Of a DNA stretch of 64,000 nt, positions 50,241 to 60,800 are shown piece by piece (the first letter of the stretch is position 1; every line of letters starts with the position of its first letter). The position numbers and the translations under genes are program-made. This stretch comes from Pedobacter westerhofensis (GTDB lineage Bacteria; Bacteroidota; Bacteroidia; Sphingobacteriales; Sphingobacteriaceae): positions 434,001 to 498,000 of the forward strand of contig NZ_FXTN01000004.1 of NCBI RefSeq assembly GCF_900182595.1, read 5' to 3'. The notes under the pieces are model-generated. The model saw only the letters and a list, made by a program, of their open reading frames with translations, was not told where the DNA came from and did not search any database.

Positions 50241-51770
50241 ATGCCCAGTTCCTACTCCCTGTTTGACTTTTCCCGTAAAATAAATTACAAAACTGAAATC
50301 CTTGCCGGCCTCACCGTAGCAATGACGATGATGCCTGAATCACTTTCCTTTGCAATCCTGGCCGGATTTCCACCATTGGTAGGGTTATATGCTGCTTTTA
50401 TCATGGGTCTGGTGACTTCAGTTTTTGGGGGCAGGCCCGGGCTGATCTCCGGCGGTGCGGGAGCGGTTGTGGTGGTGCTGATCGCGCTGATGAAGTCGCA
50501 GGGCATCGAATATGTTTTTGCAGCGGTAGCACTCGGGGGACTGATCCAGATCACCATCGGTTTGTTTAAACTCGGCAAATTTATCCGGCTGGTGCCACAA
50601 CCTGTAATGTATGGCTTTGTTAACGGACTGGCTGTAATTATCTTTATGGCACAGCTTGAACAATTTAAAACAGTAGTGAACGGACAGCTGATCTGGCTGT
50701 CCGGGAATGCTTTATATGTAATGGCCGGACTGGTAGCGCTAACGATAGCCATCGTCTTACTGCTGCCGCGTTTTACAAAAGCTGTCCCTCCGTCGCTGAT
50801 AGCAATTATCGTGGTTTTCCTCATCGTACTGGGTTTTCATATTGACACGAAAACCGTAAGAGATATTGCTTCTGTAAGTGGTGGGTTCCCGCCTTTTCAT
50901 ATTCCACAGATCCCTTTAAATCTGGCTACTTTGCAGACTATCTTTCCATATGCGCTGATTATGGCGGGCGTTGGTCTTACCGAAGGATTGCTGACACTGA
51001 ACCTGGTGGATGAAATCACGGCAACGCGGGGCGATAGCAACCGGGAATGTATTGCTCAGGGCACAGCAAATATCCTGAATGGCTTTTTTACCGGAATGGG
51101 AGGATGCCCCATGATTGCCCAAACATTTGTTAACCTTAATGCAGGCGCAAGGGCAAGACTATCCGGTATCATCGCTTCGCTGACAATTCTGGTCATCATT
51201 CTTTTCGGGGCGCCCATCATTGAACGTGTGCCCATGGCAGCCTTAACGGGAGTAATGATCATGGTGGCCATCGGTACTTTTGAATGGGCGAGTTTCAGGA
51301 TCATCAATAAGATGCCCCGGCAAGATATATTTGTAGGTATTGCTGTAGCAGTGATTACTGTATGGCTGCATAACCTTGCACTGGCGGTTTTAATTGGCGT
51401 AATAATATCTGCACTGGTATTTGCCTGGGAAAGCGCTAAACGCATCCGCGCCAGAAATTATATTGATGCCGAGGGAGTGAAATATTATGAAATCTACGGT
51501 CCGCTGTTTTTTGGCTCTGTGACTGCGTTTACGGAAAAATTTGATGTGACGAATGACCCGGAACAGGTTGTGATCGACTTTAAGGACAGCAGGGTAGCGG
51601 ATATGTCGGCCATAGAGGCATTGAACAAGCTGACGGAACGCTATCATCAGGCTGGAAAAATGCTGCGTTTACGCCATCTCAGCGAAGATTGCAGGATCTT
51701 GCTGAAGAATGCAGAATCTGTGATCGAAGTAAATATTATGGAAGATCCGGGATATAAGGTTGTGCATTAA
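50241..51770 (+). CDS. SulP-family anion transporter with STAS domain
   Basis: A 509-residue inner-membrane protein, taking the ATG at 50241, where a TAAGTTTG -7-like motif precedes it; ATGs at 50178 and further up would lengthen a weak N terminus. The membrane part has the SulP signature NYKTEILAGLTVAMTMMPESLSFAILAGFPPLVGLYAAF and about 12-14 helices. The cytoplasmic STAS domain (about 415-500) ends FKDSRVADMSAIEALNKLTERY. Family members carry sulfate, bicarbonate or other anions, often with sodium or protons; the substrate cannot be told here. It stands as a single gene. Confidence 0.93.
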   Translation: MPSSYSLFDFSRKINYKTEILAGLTVAMTMMPESLSFAILAGFPPLVGLYAAFIMGLVTSVFGGRPGLISGGAGAVVVVLIALMKSQGIEYVFAAVALGGLIQITIGLFKLGKFIRLVPQPVMYGFVNGLAVIIFMAQLEQFKTVVNGQLIWLSGNALYVMAGLVALTIAIVLLLPRFTKAVPPSLIAIIVVFLIVLGFHIDTKTVRDIASVSGGFPPFHIPQIPLNLATLQTIFPYALIMAGVGLTEGLLTLNLVDEITATRGDSNRECIAQGTANILNGFFTGMGGCPMIAQTFVNLNAGARARLSGIIASLTILVIILFGAPIIERVPMAALTGVMIMVAIGTFEWASFRIINKMPRQDIFVGIAVAVITVWLHNLALAVLIGVIISALVFAWESAKRIRARNYIDAEGVKYYEIYGPLFFGSVTAFTEKFDVTNDPEQVVIDFKDSRVADMSAIEALNKLTERYHQAGKMLRLRHLSEDCRILLKNAESVIEVNIMEDPGYKVVH

Positions 51771-51962
51771 TCGCATGCCCCAGGCATCTCAAAAATTAAC
51801 ACTCCTCTGGGTTGTCTGGCCGCTAATCGCAGGCCCTGATCGGATTTTGTATAGTTTTCCATATATCTGTTTGCACACCACTCCTGATACTTTTTAATTT
51901 CAGCAGAAATTAATTGTCTTAGTGATAATTTGAATGTATATTCGGACTATAATCTCTTAATC

Positions 51963-53519
51963 ATGAACATTTTGAAACGCCTCTTCATTTTGTCAGTATT
52001 GCTGGTGTCCGCTACCATGCTGAATGCTCAGAAAATGCCTTATTTTTCCGGAACCTTTGAAGACGCGAAAGCGGAAGCAAAAAAACTGCATAAATTAATA
52101 TACGTACTGGTAGAGGTAAACCAGGGCAGTAATGCGTATTATCCCGTCCCTTTGGATGATGAACTGCTGAAACGCTACCAGTCTGCCTTTATCTGTCTCA
52201 ACAGGACTGCTGTACCATCAAATGGGGCAGACAGCATTTCACAGAAATATAATGTTACTACTTTACCCGGCCATTTGTTTCTCGACAGTGAGGGGGGCCT
52301 GATCCTGAAGACCACAGGCTACGACAGCAGAAAAGACCGGTACATGAAAGACATTGACAGGGCGCTTCAACTCTCAAAGACGAAAACCTTAACAAAGTAT
52401 ACCCAGGAATATCAAAAAGGCAACAGGAACACTGAGTTTATGCAAAGATACCTTCTGAAATATGATGAGCTTGATCTTCCGGTGAACCAGGATGTCCTCG
52501 ATGCTTATGCAAGGCTCTTGCCCGTTAGTGCTGCCGATAACTATCAGACGATCGTTTTTATCATGAAACTGGGGCCGGTGCTTTCCAGTACGGCTTATAA
52601 AATCACCAGGATCAACCTAAAGCTTACTGATAGCCTGTATAAAACGCTGCCATATCCTGAACGGGTAAAAATGAACAACAAAATTATCAATGCCTCGATG
52701 GCGGCGGCAAAGAAGACAAAAAACGAGGCGCTGGCTATGCAGACTGCATCCTTTACACAGTCTACCTGGAATAACGACTGGCAGAAGAGCTATGCTGCAA
52801 ACATGTCAAGGCTGATGGAATACTACTACGCAGTTAAAGACACAACTAAGTATCTGCGGAATGCTTCTTCCTATTATCAGCAGTATTATCTTGCACAGCG
52901 TGACTCGATCCACGTACCGCAAACCAATGGTTTTCCGCCAACAGGGCAGCACACAACGACGAGGAAGACCACAGTAATAACTGATTCAGCCAAATTTGGC
53001 GCCACGGTGAAAGATCCGGTGCCAGACCTTTCTTCCATGCCCTCGATGAGCGCTAAAGCGATCAGGGCCGACTCTGCCCGGATCGTAACCAAATCAATTA
53101 CCCGGGTGGTGATGCTGGAAAGCGGTACCACCACGCCACTGGTGAGTTCCGGCAGAAAGGCAATGGAGTATGCAATGAATCTGAATAATGGAGCATGGGC
53201 CTTTTATACCATGCGTACCACCAATGCCAGCTATCTGTCGCAGGCCGTGATATGGGTATGGCGCGCTATTGAACTTTTCCCTGACAACTCTGCCTTTTAT
53301 GATACGCTTGCCCATCTCTATTACCTGCAGAAAAAATACGGGGAGGCAACTGCTATGCAGCAGAATGCGATCGATGTGGAAAAGCAGGCTGCGAAGATCA
53401 GGGCCGAAATGATGGCCAAATCTAACTTCAAGCCTTCAAAACCTCTTCCTGATTATTCACAGAAACAAATCGAAACCTACACTACAGCGCTCGAGAAAAT
53501 GAAACAGCGGAAGCTTTAA
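51963..53519 (+). CDS. Exported thioredoxin-fold protein with C-terminal helical repeats
   Basis: A 518-residue exported protein (start at 51963, signal peptide ending LNAQ). Residues about 25-140 look like a DUF255/thioredoxin fold: FEDAKAEAKKLHKLIYVLVEV, then the cis-Pro segment KYNVTTLPGHLFLDSEGGLILKTTGY. The site where a CxxC pair would lie reads VNQGSNAYY, so no redox pair is present. The C-terminal third has helical, TPR-like segments (AVIWVWRAIELFPDNSAFYDTLAHLYYLQKKYGEATAM). Such proteins may serve as scaffolds or chaperones. I do not know a named family beyond this. Confidence 0.72.
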   Translation: MNILKRLFILSVLLVSATMLNAQKMPYFSGTFEDAKAEAKKLHKLIYVLVEVNQGSNAYYPVPLDDELLKRYQSAFICLNRTAVPSNGADSISQKYNVTTLPGHLFLDSEGGLILKTTGYDSRKDRYMKDIDRALQLSKTKTLTKYTQEYQKGNRNTEFMQRYLLKYDELDLPVNQDVLDAYARLLPVSAADNYQTIVFIMKLGPVLSSTAYKITRINLKLTDSLYKTLPYPERVKMNNKIINASMAAAKKTKNEALAMQTASFTQSTWNNDWQKSYAANMSRLMEYYYAVKDTTKYLRNASSYYQQYYLAQRDSIHVPQTNGFPPTGQHTTTRKTTVITDSAKFGATVKDPVPDLSSMPSMSAKAIRADSARIVTKSITRVVMLESGTTTPLVSSGRKAMEYAMNLNNGAWAFYTMRTTNASYLSQAVIWVWRAIELFPDNSAFYDTLAHLYYLQKKYGEATAMQQNAIDVEKQAAKIRAEMMAKSNFKPSKPLPDYSQKQIETYTTALEKMKQRKL

Positions 53520-53535
53520 TCATAAAAACTACAGC

Positions 53536-54117
53536 TTAGTTCTGCTTCCTCACATATTTAGTTAAGATCACAATGACCTGACCTTCAATTCTGCCTTCGA
53601 TCTGATCAGTATTGTCCTCTACCAGACGGATGTTCTTTACTACCGTACCCAGTTTGGCATTGAGGCTTGAGCCCTTTACGTCAAGGGTTTTTGTCAATAC
53701 TACAGCATCACCAGCCAGCAGGGGGCTGCCAAGCGCATCTTTATGGATTTCAACCACTTCGTCCGCTTCATCATCATTAACTGCTTTGGCCCAGGCAAGT
53801 GTTTCTTCATCCAGGTACATCGTATCCAGATTATCGGCCGCCCAGCCTTCAGCGCTCAGACGCTTCAGCATCCGGTAAGAAACAACCTGAACTGCCGGGA
53901 CCTCGCTCCACATGCTTGCCGTTAAACAGCGCCAGTGATTCTTGTCCATCTCATCGCGTTTCTCGATCTGCGAAAGGCAGGTTGTACAAATCAGGATAGA
54001 GTTATCCAGGCTTTGTGCAGACTGGGGCGGTACTGCATACAATTCCAGTGGCTCCGCCGATTTACATATTTCACATTCGCCCTGGCTTCTTTGCTGCAGT
54101 TGTTGTTCCAGTATCAT
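53536..54117 (-). CDS. PhnA-domain protein
   Basis: A 193-residue soluble protein. The N-terminal half is a zinc ribbon (CEICKSAEPLELY and ICTTCLSQIE, two CxxC pairs), and the C-terminal half is the PhnA domain (HKDALGSPLLAGDAVVLTKTLDVKGSSLNAKLGTVVKNIRLV). The name comes from a phosphonate locus, but these proteins are not needed for phosphonate use and their task is unknown. No phosphonate genes are nearby. It is convergent with the thioredoxin-fold gene, 16 bases apart. Confidence 0.9.
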   Translation of the reverse strand: MILEQQLQQRSQGECEICKSAEPLELYAVPPQSAQSLDNSILICTTCLSQIEKRDEMDKNHWRCLTASMWSEVPAVQVVSYRMLKRLSAEGWAADNLDTMYLDEETLAWAKAVNDDEADEVVEIHKDALGSPLLAGDAVVLTKTLDVKGSSLNAKLGTVVKNIRLVEDNTDQIEGRIEGQVIVILTKYVRKQN

Positions 54118-54263
54118 ATATTTTCTTAAAAATTCTTTTTATAAACAATTCCGCGAATATAGTGATTTAAACCACCATAGTATCTACAATGTGACAGCTG
54201 TCCCCGGAAATTATTCTTTTCTGTTCATCTAATTTTCATTATTTTTAGGCTCTTACAGCTCAT

Positions 54264-56144
54264 ATGAACCGACTTTTAACCACTCTCATTATATCTGCAA
54301 TGGTGCTTTCTGCATCGGCACAGCAAACCCAGAAACCAGTACTGCACGGACGTAACTGGATGGCCATCACGGGCAAACCATTAGCCGCTACAGCAGGGGC
54401 CATCACCTTTCAAAAAGGCGGGAATGCAGTTGATGCCGCCTGTGCCATGCTTGCGGCCACATGCACCATGTGGGATACACTGAGCTGGGGAGGAGAAACA
54501 CAATTACTGATCTATAATCCAAAAACCAAACAGGTTATTGCGATCAATGCAATGGGAGTTGCCCCAACGGGTGCTACTGCAGATTTTTTCAAAAGCAAAG
54601 GATATAACTTTCCGCCGGAATATGGGCCGCTTGCAGCAACTACACCGGGCACGGTGGGCGGATTGATCTATATCCTTTCCAACTATGGCACTTTAAGCCT
54701 TGAACAGGTACTGGCACCGGCAATGGAACTGGCAGCAGGTTATCCGATTGAGGCACAGGCAGCCAATGCCATGGAGCGCGGTAAAGCTCTGATCAAACAA
54801 TGGCCTTATAGTTCAAAAGTATTCTTTCCGCATGCGGGAGAAAAAAGAGAAGCTCCGGAAGCGGGGGAGATTTTTGTACAAAAAGACCTGCTGACTACTT
54901 TGACAAAACTGGTAGCAGCAGAAAAGGATGCGTTAAAAAAGGGTAAAAACCGCAAACAGGCTTTGATGGCTGCCTATGACAGGTTTTACAAGGGAGATAT
55001 CGCGGAGGAGTTTGTACGCGGCGCGAGAGAACAGGGGGGACTGATCACGATGCAGGACCTGGCCAGCTGGAAACCTTTGGAAGAAAAACCATTGATGATA
55101 AACTATAAGGGAATAGACGTTTACAAAATGCAGCAGTGGACGCAGGGACCGGTGATGCTGCAGGCGCTGAACATCCTGGAGAACTTTGACCTGAAGAGCA
55201 TGGGCTACAACAGCACTAAATATATCCATACGCTGTACCAGGCAATGAACCTGGCTTTTGCCGACCGTGATTTTTACTACGGTGATCCCTATCAGAAACC
55301 GATGGAACCAATGATGGGATTGCTGAGCAAGGGCTACGCCAAAGAGCGTGCCCAGCTGATCAGATATGATAAAAACGATCCAAACATCGGGCCCGGTAAT
55401 CCATATCCCTTTGAAGGAAAAACAAACCCATATATCAATCTGCTCAAAAGCCGCGGTTTTGAAATGGACACCAGCAAACGCAACTTTGCACCCAAACACG
55501 ACATGACGAACAATACGCCCAAGGCGGATTACCAGGACAGGTTATGGCGCGGTACTACTTCCGTTGAGGCCGCAGATAAAGAGGGATGGGTAGTATCCAT
55601 TACGCCAAGCGGTGGCTGGCTGCCAGCCTGTATAGCCGGGAACACTGGGATAGGCATGAGCCAGCGGATGCAGAGCTTCGTGCTGGATTCGGCAATCAAT
55701 CCCTTCAATGTAGTTGCGCCGGGCAAGAGGCCAAGGGTAACCTTGTCGCCGGCACTGGCATTAAAAGATGGTAAACCTTATTTATCATCAGCGGTACAGG
55801 GCGGAGATACCCAGGACCAGAACCTGCTGCAGTTCTTTTTAAATGTTTCTGAATTTGGGATGAACGTACAGCAGGCTTCTGAAGCAGCAAATATCAATAC
55901 AAACCAGTTATGGCTATCACTGGGAGGCAGCAAGACTTCAGACCGTGAGCCAAAGCCCGGACAGCTACTGCTCAACAGCAATACCCCTGAGGCTACACGT
56001 GCAGAGCTGAAGAAGCTGGGCTATATCCTAAGCTACAGCGAACGTACCAGCGGCCCGATCAATGCGATATTTTTCGACTGGAAGCACAATAGCTTATGGG
56101 GCGGATCCAGCAATCACGGGGAAGATTACGGCATAGGCTGGTAA
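54264..56144 (+). CDS. Gamma-glutamyltransferase family protein, exported
   Basis: A 626-residue Ntn-hydrolase-type protein with a signal peptide (ending SASAQ). The first part carries GRNWMAITGKPLAATAGAITFQKGGNAVDAACAM, the usual GGT start, and FADRDFYYGDP. The catalytic Thr that forms the new N terminus after self-cleavage is in RGTTSVEAADKEGW (near 431), in place of the HTTH of glutathione-active GGTs. The late GG motif TPSGGW is intact. It therefore belongs to a GGT branch whose substrate may be other than glutathione. It acts in the periplasm. It stands alone. Confidence 0.9.
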   Translation: MNRLLTTLIISAMVLSASAQQTQKPVLHGRNWMAITGKPLAATAGAITFQKGGNAVDAACAMLAATCTMWDTLSWGGETQLLIYNPKTKQVIAINAMGVAPTGATADFFKSKGYNFPPEYGPLAATTPGTVGGLIYILSNYGTLSLEQVLAPAMELAAGYPIEAQAANAMERGKALIKQWPYSSKVFFPHAGEKREAPEAGEIFVQKDLLTTLTKLVAAEKDALKKGKNRKQALMAAYDRFYKGDIAEEFVRGAREQGGLITMQDLASWKPLEEKPLMINYKGIDVYKMQQWTQGPVMLQALNILENFDLKSMGYNSTKYIHTLYQAMNLAFADRDFYYGDPYQKPMEPMMGLLSKGYAKERAQLIRYDKNDPNIGPGNPYPFEGKTNPYINLLKSRGFEMDTSKRNFAPKHDMTNNTPKADYQDRLWRGTTSVEAADKEGWVVSITPSGGWLPACIAGNTGIGMSQRMQSFVLDSAINPFNVVAPGKRPRVTLSPALALKDGKPYLSSAVQGGDTQDQNLLQFFLNVSEFGMNVQQASEAANINTNQLWLSLGGSKTSDREPKPGQLLLNSNTPEATRAELKKLGYILSYSERTSGPINAIFFDWKHNSLWGGSSNHGEDYGIGW

Positions 56145-56197
56145 TATTTTCAAATGAGTACATCAATCTATAATTACTTTGATTACTTTAGCGCCAA

Positions 56198-56593
56198 ATG
56201 AGAGGATTTGTATTTTACATATACCTGGGTCTCCTTCTGCTTTGCGGAGGGCAAACCCTGTATGCGAATACGCATCATTCTCTGCGCCAGCATTCTTCTC
56301 CGCGTGATTTAGCGAAAAAACCTCATACTAAACTATCAAACAACGATCAGAACAATACCTTTTTTGAGGATGCAGATATTGATGTTGAGGAAGAATATCT
56401 TGGTGATCATGATGCCGATGATGCCGGAACAAATCAGTTTGTTCCCGTAAAATACTGCCTGCCCGACTGGCTGTACCTGACATCAGCTGAGCTCATCGTT
56501 TCTAATTATTACACTAACCGCTTTAAAATCATCCCGCAAATCTGCGGCGATACATCACCTCTTTATATTACCCAAAGGGTATTAAGAATCTGA
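56198..56593 (+). CDS. Exported protein of unknown function
   Basis: A 131-residue protein with a signal peptide (about 1-24, ending LYANT). The middle is His/Ser-rich and then strongly acidic (FFEDADIDVEEEYLGDHDADDAG), and the C terminus has two Cys (KYCLPD, PQICGD) that might form a disulfide. I do not recognise the family. It lies upstream of the efflux operon with 122 bases between, so it may or may not be part of it. Confidence 0.6.
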   Translation: MRGFVFYIYLGLLLLCGGQTLYANTHHSLRQHSSPRDLAKKPHTKLSNNDQNNTFFEDADIDVEEEYLGDHDADDAGTNQFVPVKYCLPDWLYLTSAELIVSNYYTNRFKIIPQICGDTSPLYITQRVLRI

Positions 56594-56715
56594 GAGAAAA
56601 TCTGCCAGTACTTTCGGTTGGGATCAATCAGCCCATCCGTGTACTGATCAATTTTTACGTCCAAAGGAATCTGTAGGTTCCTGCACTCAAAACGCTTAAA
56701 TACCATTTTTATACT

Positions 56716-57798
56716 ATGAAGAGACTAATTGTGTCTAAAGGCTTAATCGCCCTGTTATGCCTTGCAAGCTGTACATCTAAAAAAGAAGAAAAAAAAGAAG
56801 AGAATAAGTTTACTGTAACCAGTGCGATCAGGATTGATACCTCGTTTACAAAACAATATGTTTCGCAGATTAAATCTGTACGGAACATTGAGATCAGGTC
56901 TCAGGAGAAAGGCTTCCTTCAGAACATTTATGTTGATGAAGGACAGTCGGTTAAATCAGGTCAGCTTTTGTTCAGGATTATGCCCAAAGTTTATGAGGCA
57001 GAATTACTTAAAGCGCAGGCCGAGTACAAATCTGCAGAGATAGAACTGCAAAATGCCAAAACACTTGCCGATAAAAATATAGTTTCCAAAAATGAGCAGT
57101 CAGTAGCCCAGGCCAAACTGGAACAGGCAAAAGCCGAAGTTTCGCTGGCAAAACTGCACCTGTCATTTACCGAGATCAGGGCTCCCTTTGACGGGACAAT
57201 CGACCGTATTCCTTTAAAACTAGGAAGTTTAATAGATGAAGGTGAACTGATGACCAACCTTTCCGACAATACCCAGATGTTTGCTTATTTCAATGTCTCG
57301 GAACCGGAATACCTGGAATATCAGACCAATATAAAAGGACGTGCTGACAATAAAGTAAGCCTGCTCCTGGCCAATAACCAGCCACTTCCATACAAGGGAA
57401 ATGTGGAGGTGATCGAAAGTGAATTTAACAATGAAACCGGTAATATCGCTTTCAGGGCCAAGTTCCCAAATCCTGACAAGCTGCTGAAAAATGGTGAAAC
57501 AGGTGAAGTACAAATGCTTGTTCCCCTGCACCAGGCAATGGTGATCCCACAGAAAGCAACATACGAGATCCAGGATAAGATCTATGTATTTGTGGTAGAT
57601 GCCCGCGGAACAGTACACTCCAAAAATATCACGATCACCGGTGAAATGCCGGATCTGTATGTGGTGAGCAGCGGCCTTGACGATAGTGACAAAATCCTGC
57701 TGGAAGGCGTTCAGAAAGTAAGGGATGGTGATAAAATCAAGTTCGAATACACAGCACCTAAGGAATGGATCTCTTCATTGAGATTAAAAGCCGAATAG
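56716..57798 (+). CDS. RND efflux periplasmic adaptor (membrane-fusion lipoprotein)
   Basis: A 360-residue lipoprotein (lipobox LASCTS, Cys about 19). The barrel-sandwich halves are EKGFLQNIYVDEGQSVKSGQLLFRI and FTEIRAPFDGTIDRIPLKLGSLIDEG, with a coiled-coil hairpin between them (VYEAELLKAQAEYKSAEIELQNAKTLADKNIVSKNEQ). The beta-barrel and membrane-proximal domains follow. It links the RND pump and the outer-membrane channel, both encoded next to it on the same strand (gap to the pump 61 bases). Confidence 0.94.
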   Translation: MKRLIVSKGLIALLCLASCTSKKEEKKEENKFTVTSAIRIDTSFTKQYVSQIKSVRNIEIRSQEKGFLQNIYVDEGQSVKSGQLLFRIMPKVYEAELLKAQAEYKSAEIELQNAKTLADKNIVSKNEQSVAQAKLEQAKAEVSLAKLHLSFTEIRAPFDGTIDRIPLKLGSLIDEGELMTNLSDNTQMFAYFNVSEPEYLEYQTNIKGRADNKVSLLLANNQPLPYKGNVEVIESEFNNETGNIAFRAKFPNPDKLLKNGETGEVQMLVPLHQAMVIPQKATYEIQDKIYVFVVDARGTVHSKNITITGEMPDLYVVSSGLDDSDKILLEGVQKVRDGDKIKFEYTAPKEWISSLRLKAE

Positions 57799-57859
57799 GT
57801 TCAGCAAAGCTGAAAGCGCTACACAAATCCATTTGGTTTAATCATTAAAACAGCAATCA

Positions 57860-60800
57860 ATGTTTAGTAAATTTATACAGAGGCCTGTACTCTCTATAGT
57901 GATCTCCCTGATCATCGTATTTTTGGGGTTTTTAGCTATGAAGGGCTTACCGGTCACACAGTTTCCCTCCATATCGCCGCCGAAGGTGAATATCACAGCA
58001 GAATATCCCGGTGCCAACGGCGAGCTTATGATCAAATCGGTTATCATTCCCCTGGAAAGGGCAATCAATGGTGTCCCGGGAATGAAATACATGGCATCGG
58101 ATGCAGGTAACGACGGTGAGGCCACCATTCAGGTGATCTTTAACCTAGGTACCGATCCCAACCAGGCATCAGTAAACATACAGAACCGTGTGGCTTCGGT
58201 AGTAAACAAACTCCCGCCACTGGTAGTGCGTGAAGGTGTGAAGATTACCCGTGAGGAATCAAACATGTTAATGTACATCAACTTGTTTAGTAAAGACCCG
58301 AAGACCGACCAGAAGTTCCTTTACAATTTCGCGGATATCAATATCCTGTCTGAATTGAGAAGGGTTGACGGGGTAGGTGTCGCCGACATTTTAGGTACAC
58401 GTGAATACGCCATGAGGATCTGGCTCAAACCAGACCGCATGCTGGCCTATAAAATCTCTGCCGATGAAGTGCTTGAAGCATTAAACCAGCAGAGTCTGGA
58501 AGCCTCGCCAGGTAAAACCGGGGAGAGTTCGGGCAAAAGGTCTCAATCTTTTGAATATGTATTAAAATACGGAGGAAGATATACCACCAAGGAACAATAC
58601 GCAAATATCATTTTAAGATCTACCAAGGACGGTGAAATCCTGCGCCTGAAAGATGTGGCCTCAATAGAGTTTGGCAGTGCGATGTATGATATCTATTCTA
58701 ACCTGAACGGACACCCTTCAGCAGCGATTACGATCAAACAATCATACGGAAGCAATGCAAGCCAGGTAATTAAAGACATTAAGGCCAAGATGGAAGAGAT
58801 CAAGAAAAGCTCTTTCCCGCAGGGACTGGACTATGAGATCAGTTATGACGTATCAAAATTCCTGGATGCTTCCATTGAAAAGGTAATCCATACGCTGGTA
58901 GAAGCATTTATCCTGGTAGGTTTGGTGGTGTTCCTGTTTTTGGGCGACTGGCGTTCTACGCTGATCCCGGCCATTGCAGTACCGGTATCACTGATCGGAA
59001 CCTTTGTTTTCATGCAGTTCTTTGGGATTACGCTCAACCTGATCACCCTGTTTGCACTCGTACTGGCCATTGGGGTCGTGGTAGATGATGCAATTGTGGT
59101 GATCGAGGCCGTCCATGCCAAAATGGAAGAGAAACATCTTTCGCCGCTGAAAGCAACACAGGAAGCCATGCATGAAATTGGTGGTGCCATCATCGCCATT
59201 ACCTTCCTGATGGCAGCGGTATTTGTTCCGGTAGCCTTTATGTCGGGCCCCGTTGGTATATTCTACCGGCAGTTCTCTATTACCATGGCAACAGCGATTA
59301 TCCTGTCGGGGGTTGTGGCCTTAACGCTTACACCTGCGCTTTGCGCGATGCTGCTGAAGAACAACCACGGTAAACCTAAAAAGAAACATGGACTGGATAA
59401 GTTCCTGGATGGTTTCAATAACGGGTTCAACAAACTGACCGGCAGGTACCAGAAAGTGCTTGGCCTGATCGTAAACCGCAGGATGCTGACATTTGGCGTA
59501 CTGATTGCGTTTTGCGTGGGTATCTTCTTCCTGAACAACAGTCTTCCGTCAGGGTTTATCCCGAATGAAGACCAGGGGATGTTTTATGCGATTATCCAGA
59601 CGCCTCCGGGATCATCTCTGGAAAGAACAAATCAGGTTGCCGAGAAAATACAGAAGATTGCCGAGAAAATCGACGGTGTACAATCCGTATCTGCATTGGC
59701 CGGATATGAGATTTTGACAGAAGGTACAGGATCAAACTCCGGAACTTGTCTGATCAACCTGAAAAGCTGGGAAGACCGTACACATTCTGTACAGGAAATT
59801 ATCACTGAACTTGAAGAGAAGACAGAAGCGATCAATGGTGCTACCATCGAATTCTTCCAGCCACCAGCGGTGCCGGGATATGGAGCTGCCGGCGGTTTTG
59901 AACTTCGTTTGCTGGACAAGGCAGGCTCGGGTGATTTCCACAAGATGGAAACTGTAAGTAAAGACTTTGTAAGGGAACTGGGTAAACGTCCGGAACTGGC
60001 TTCGGTGTTTACGTTCTACAGTGCCAGTTTCCCGCAGTACCTGCTAAAGGTAGACAATGACATTGCCAAACAAAAAGGGGTGACCATTGAGAATGCGATG
60101 AACACGTTGTCTACACTGGTAGGTAGTAATTATGAGACTAACTTTATCAAGTTTGACCACCAGTACAAAGTAATGGTACAGGCTTCGCCGGAGTACCGCG
60201 CGCTGCCTGAGGATATCCTTAAGCTATATGTGAAGAATGACCGCGACGAGATGGTGCCTTTCTCTGCCTTCATGAGGATGGAGAAGGTGTACGGACTGTC
60301 TGAAATTACCCGTCACAATATGTACAACGCTTCTGAGATCAGCGGTGCATCAGCGCCGGGATACAGTAGCGGTGCAGCCATCAAGGCCATCCAGGAAGTT
60401 GCAGAAAAAACCTTGCCAAGGGGCTTCGGTATCGACTGGGCAGGTATTTCAAAGGATGAGGTGGGACGCGGAAATGAAGCACTTTATATCTTCATGATCT
60501 GTCTGGGCTTCGTATACCTGGTACTTGCGGCACAGTATGAAAGTTTTATCCTGCCCTTTGCAGTGCTGCTTTCATTGCCATGTGGTATTTTCGGCGCATT
60601 TATGTTGCTGGAGATCTGCGGACTTGAAAATAACATTTATGCACAGGTAGCACTGGTGATGCTCATCGGTTTGCTGGGTAAAAATGCCGTACTGATCGTT
60701 GAGTTTGCGGTGCAGAAACATGCACAGGGTGCTACAGTAATGGAAGCTGCGATGGAAGGTGCAGCCGTGAGGTTCCGTCCTATCCTGATGACTTCCTTTG

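Noticed and set aside
53536..54117. Phosphonate utilisation locus
   Set aside because: Only the PhnA-domain protein is present; no C-P lyase or transport genes are nearby, and the family name is historical.
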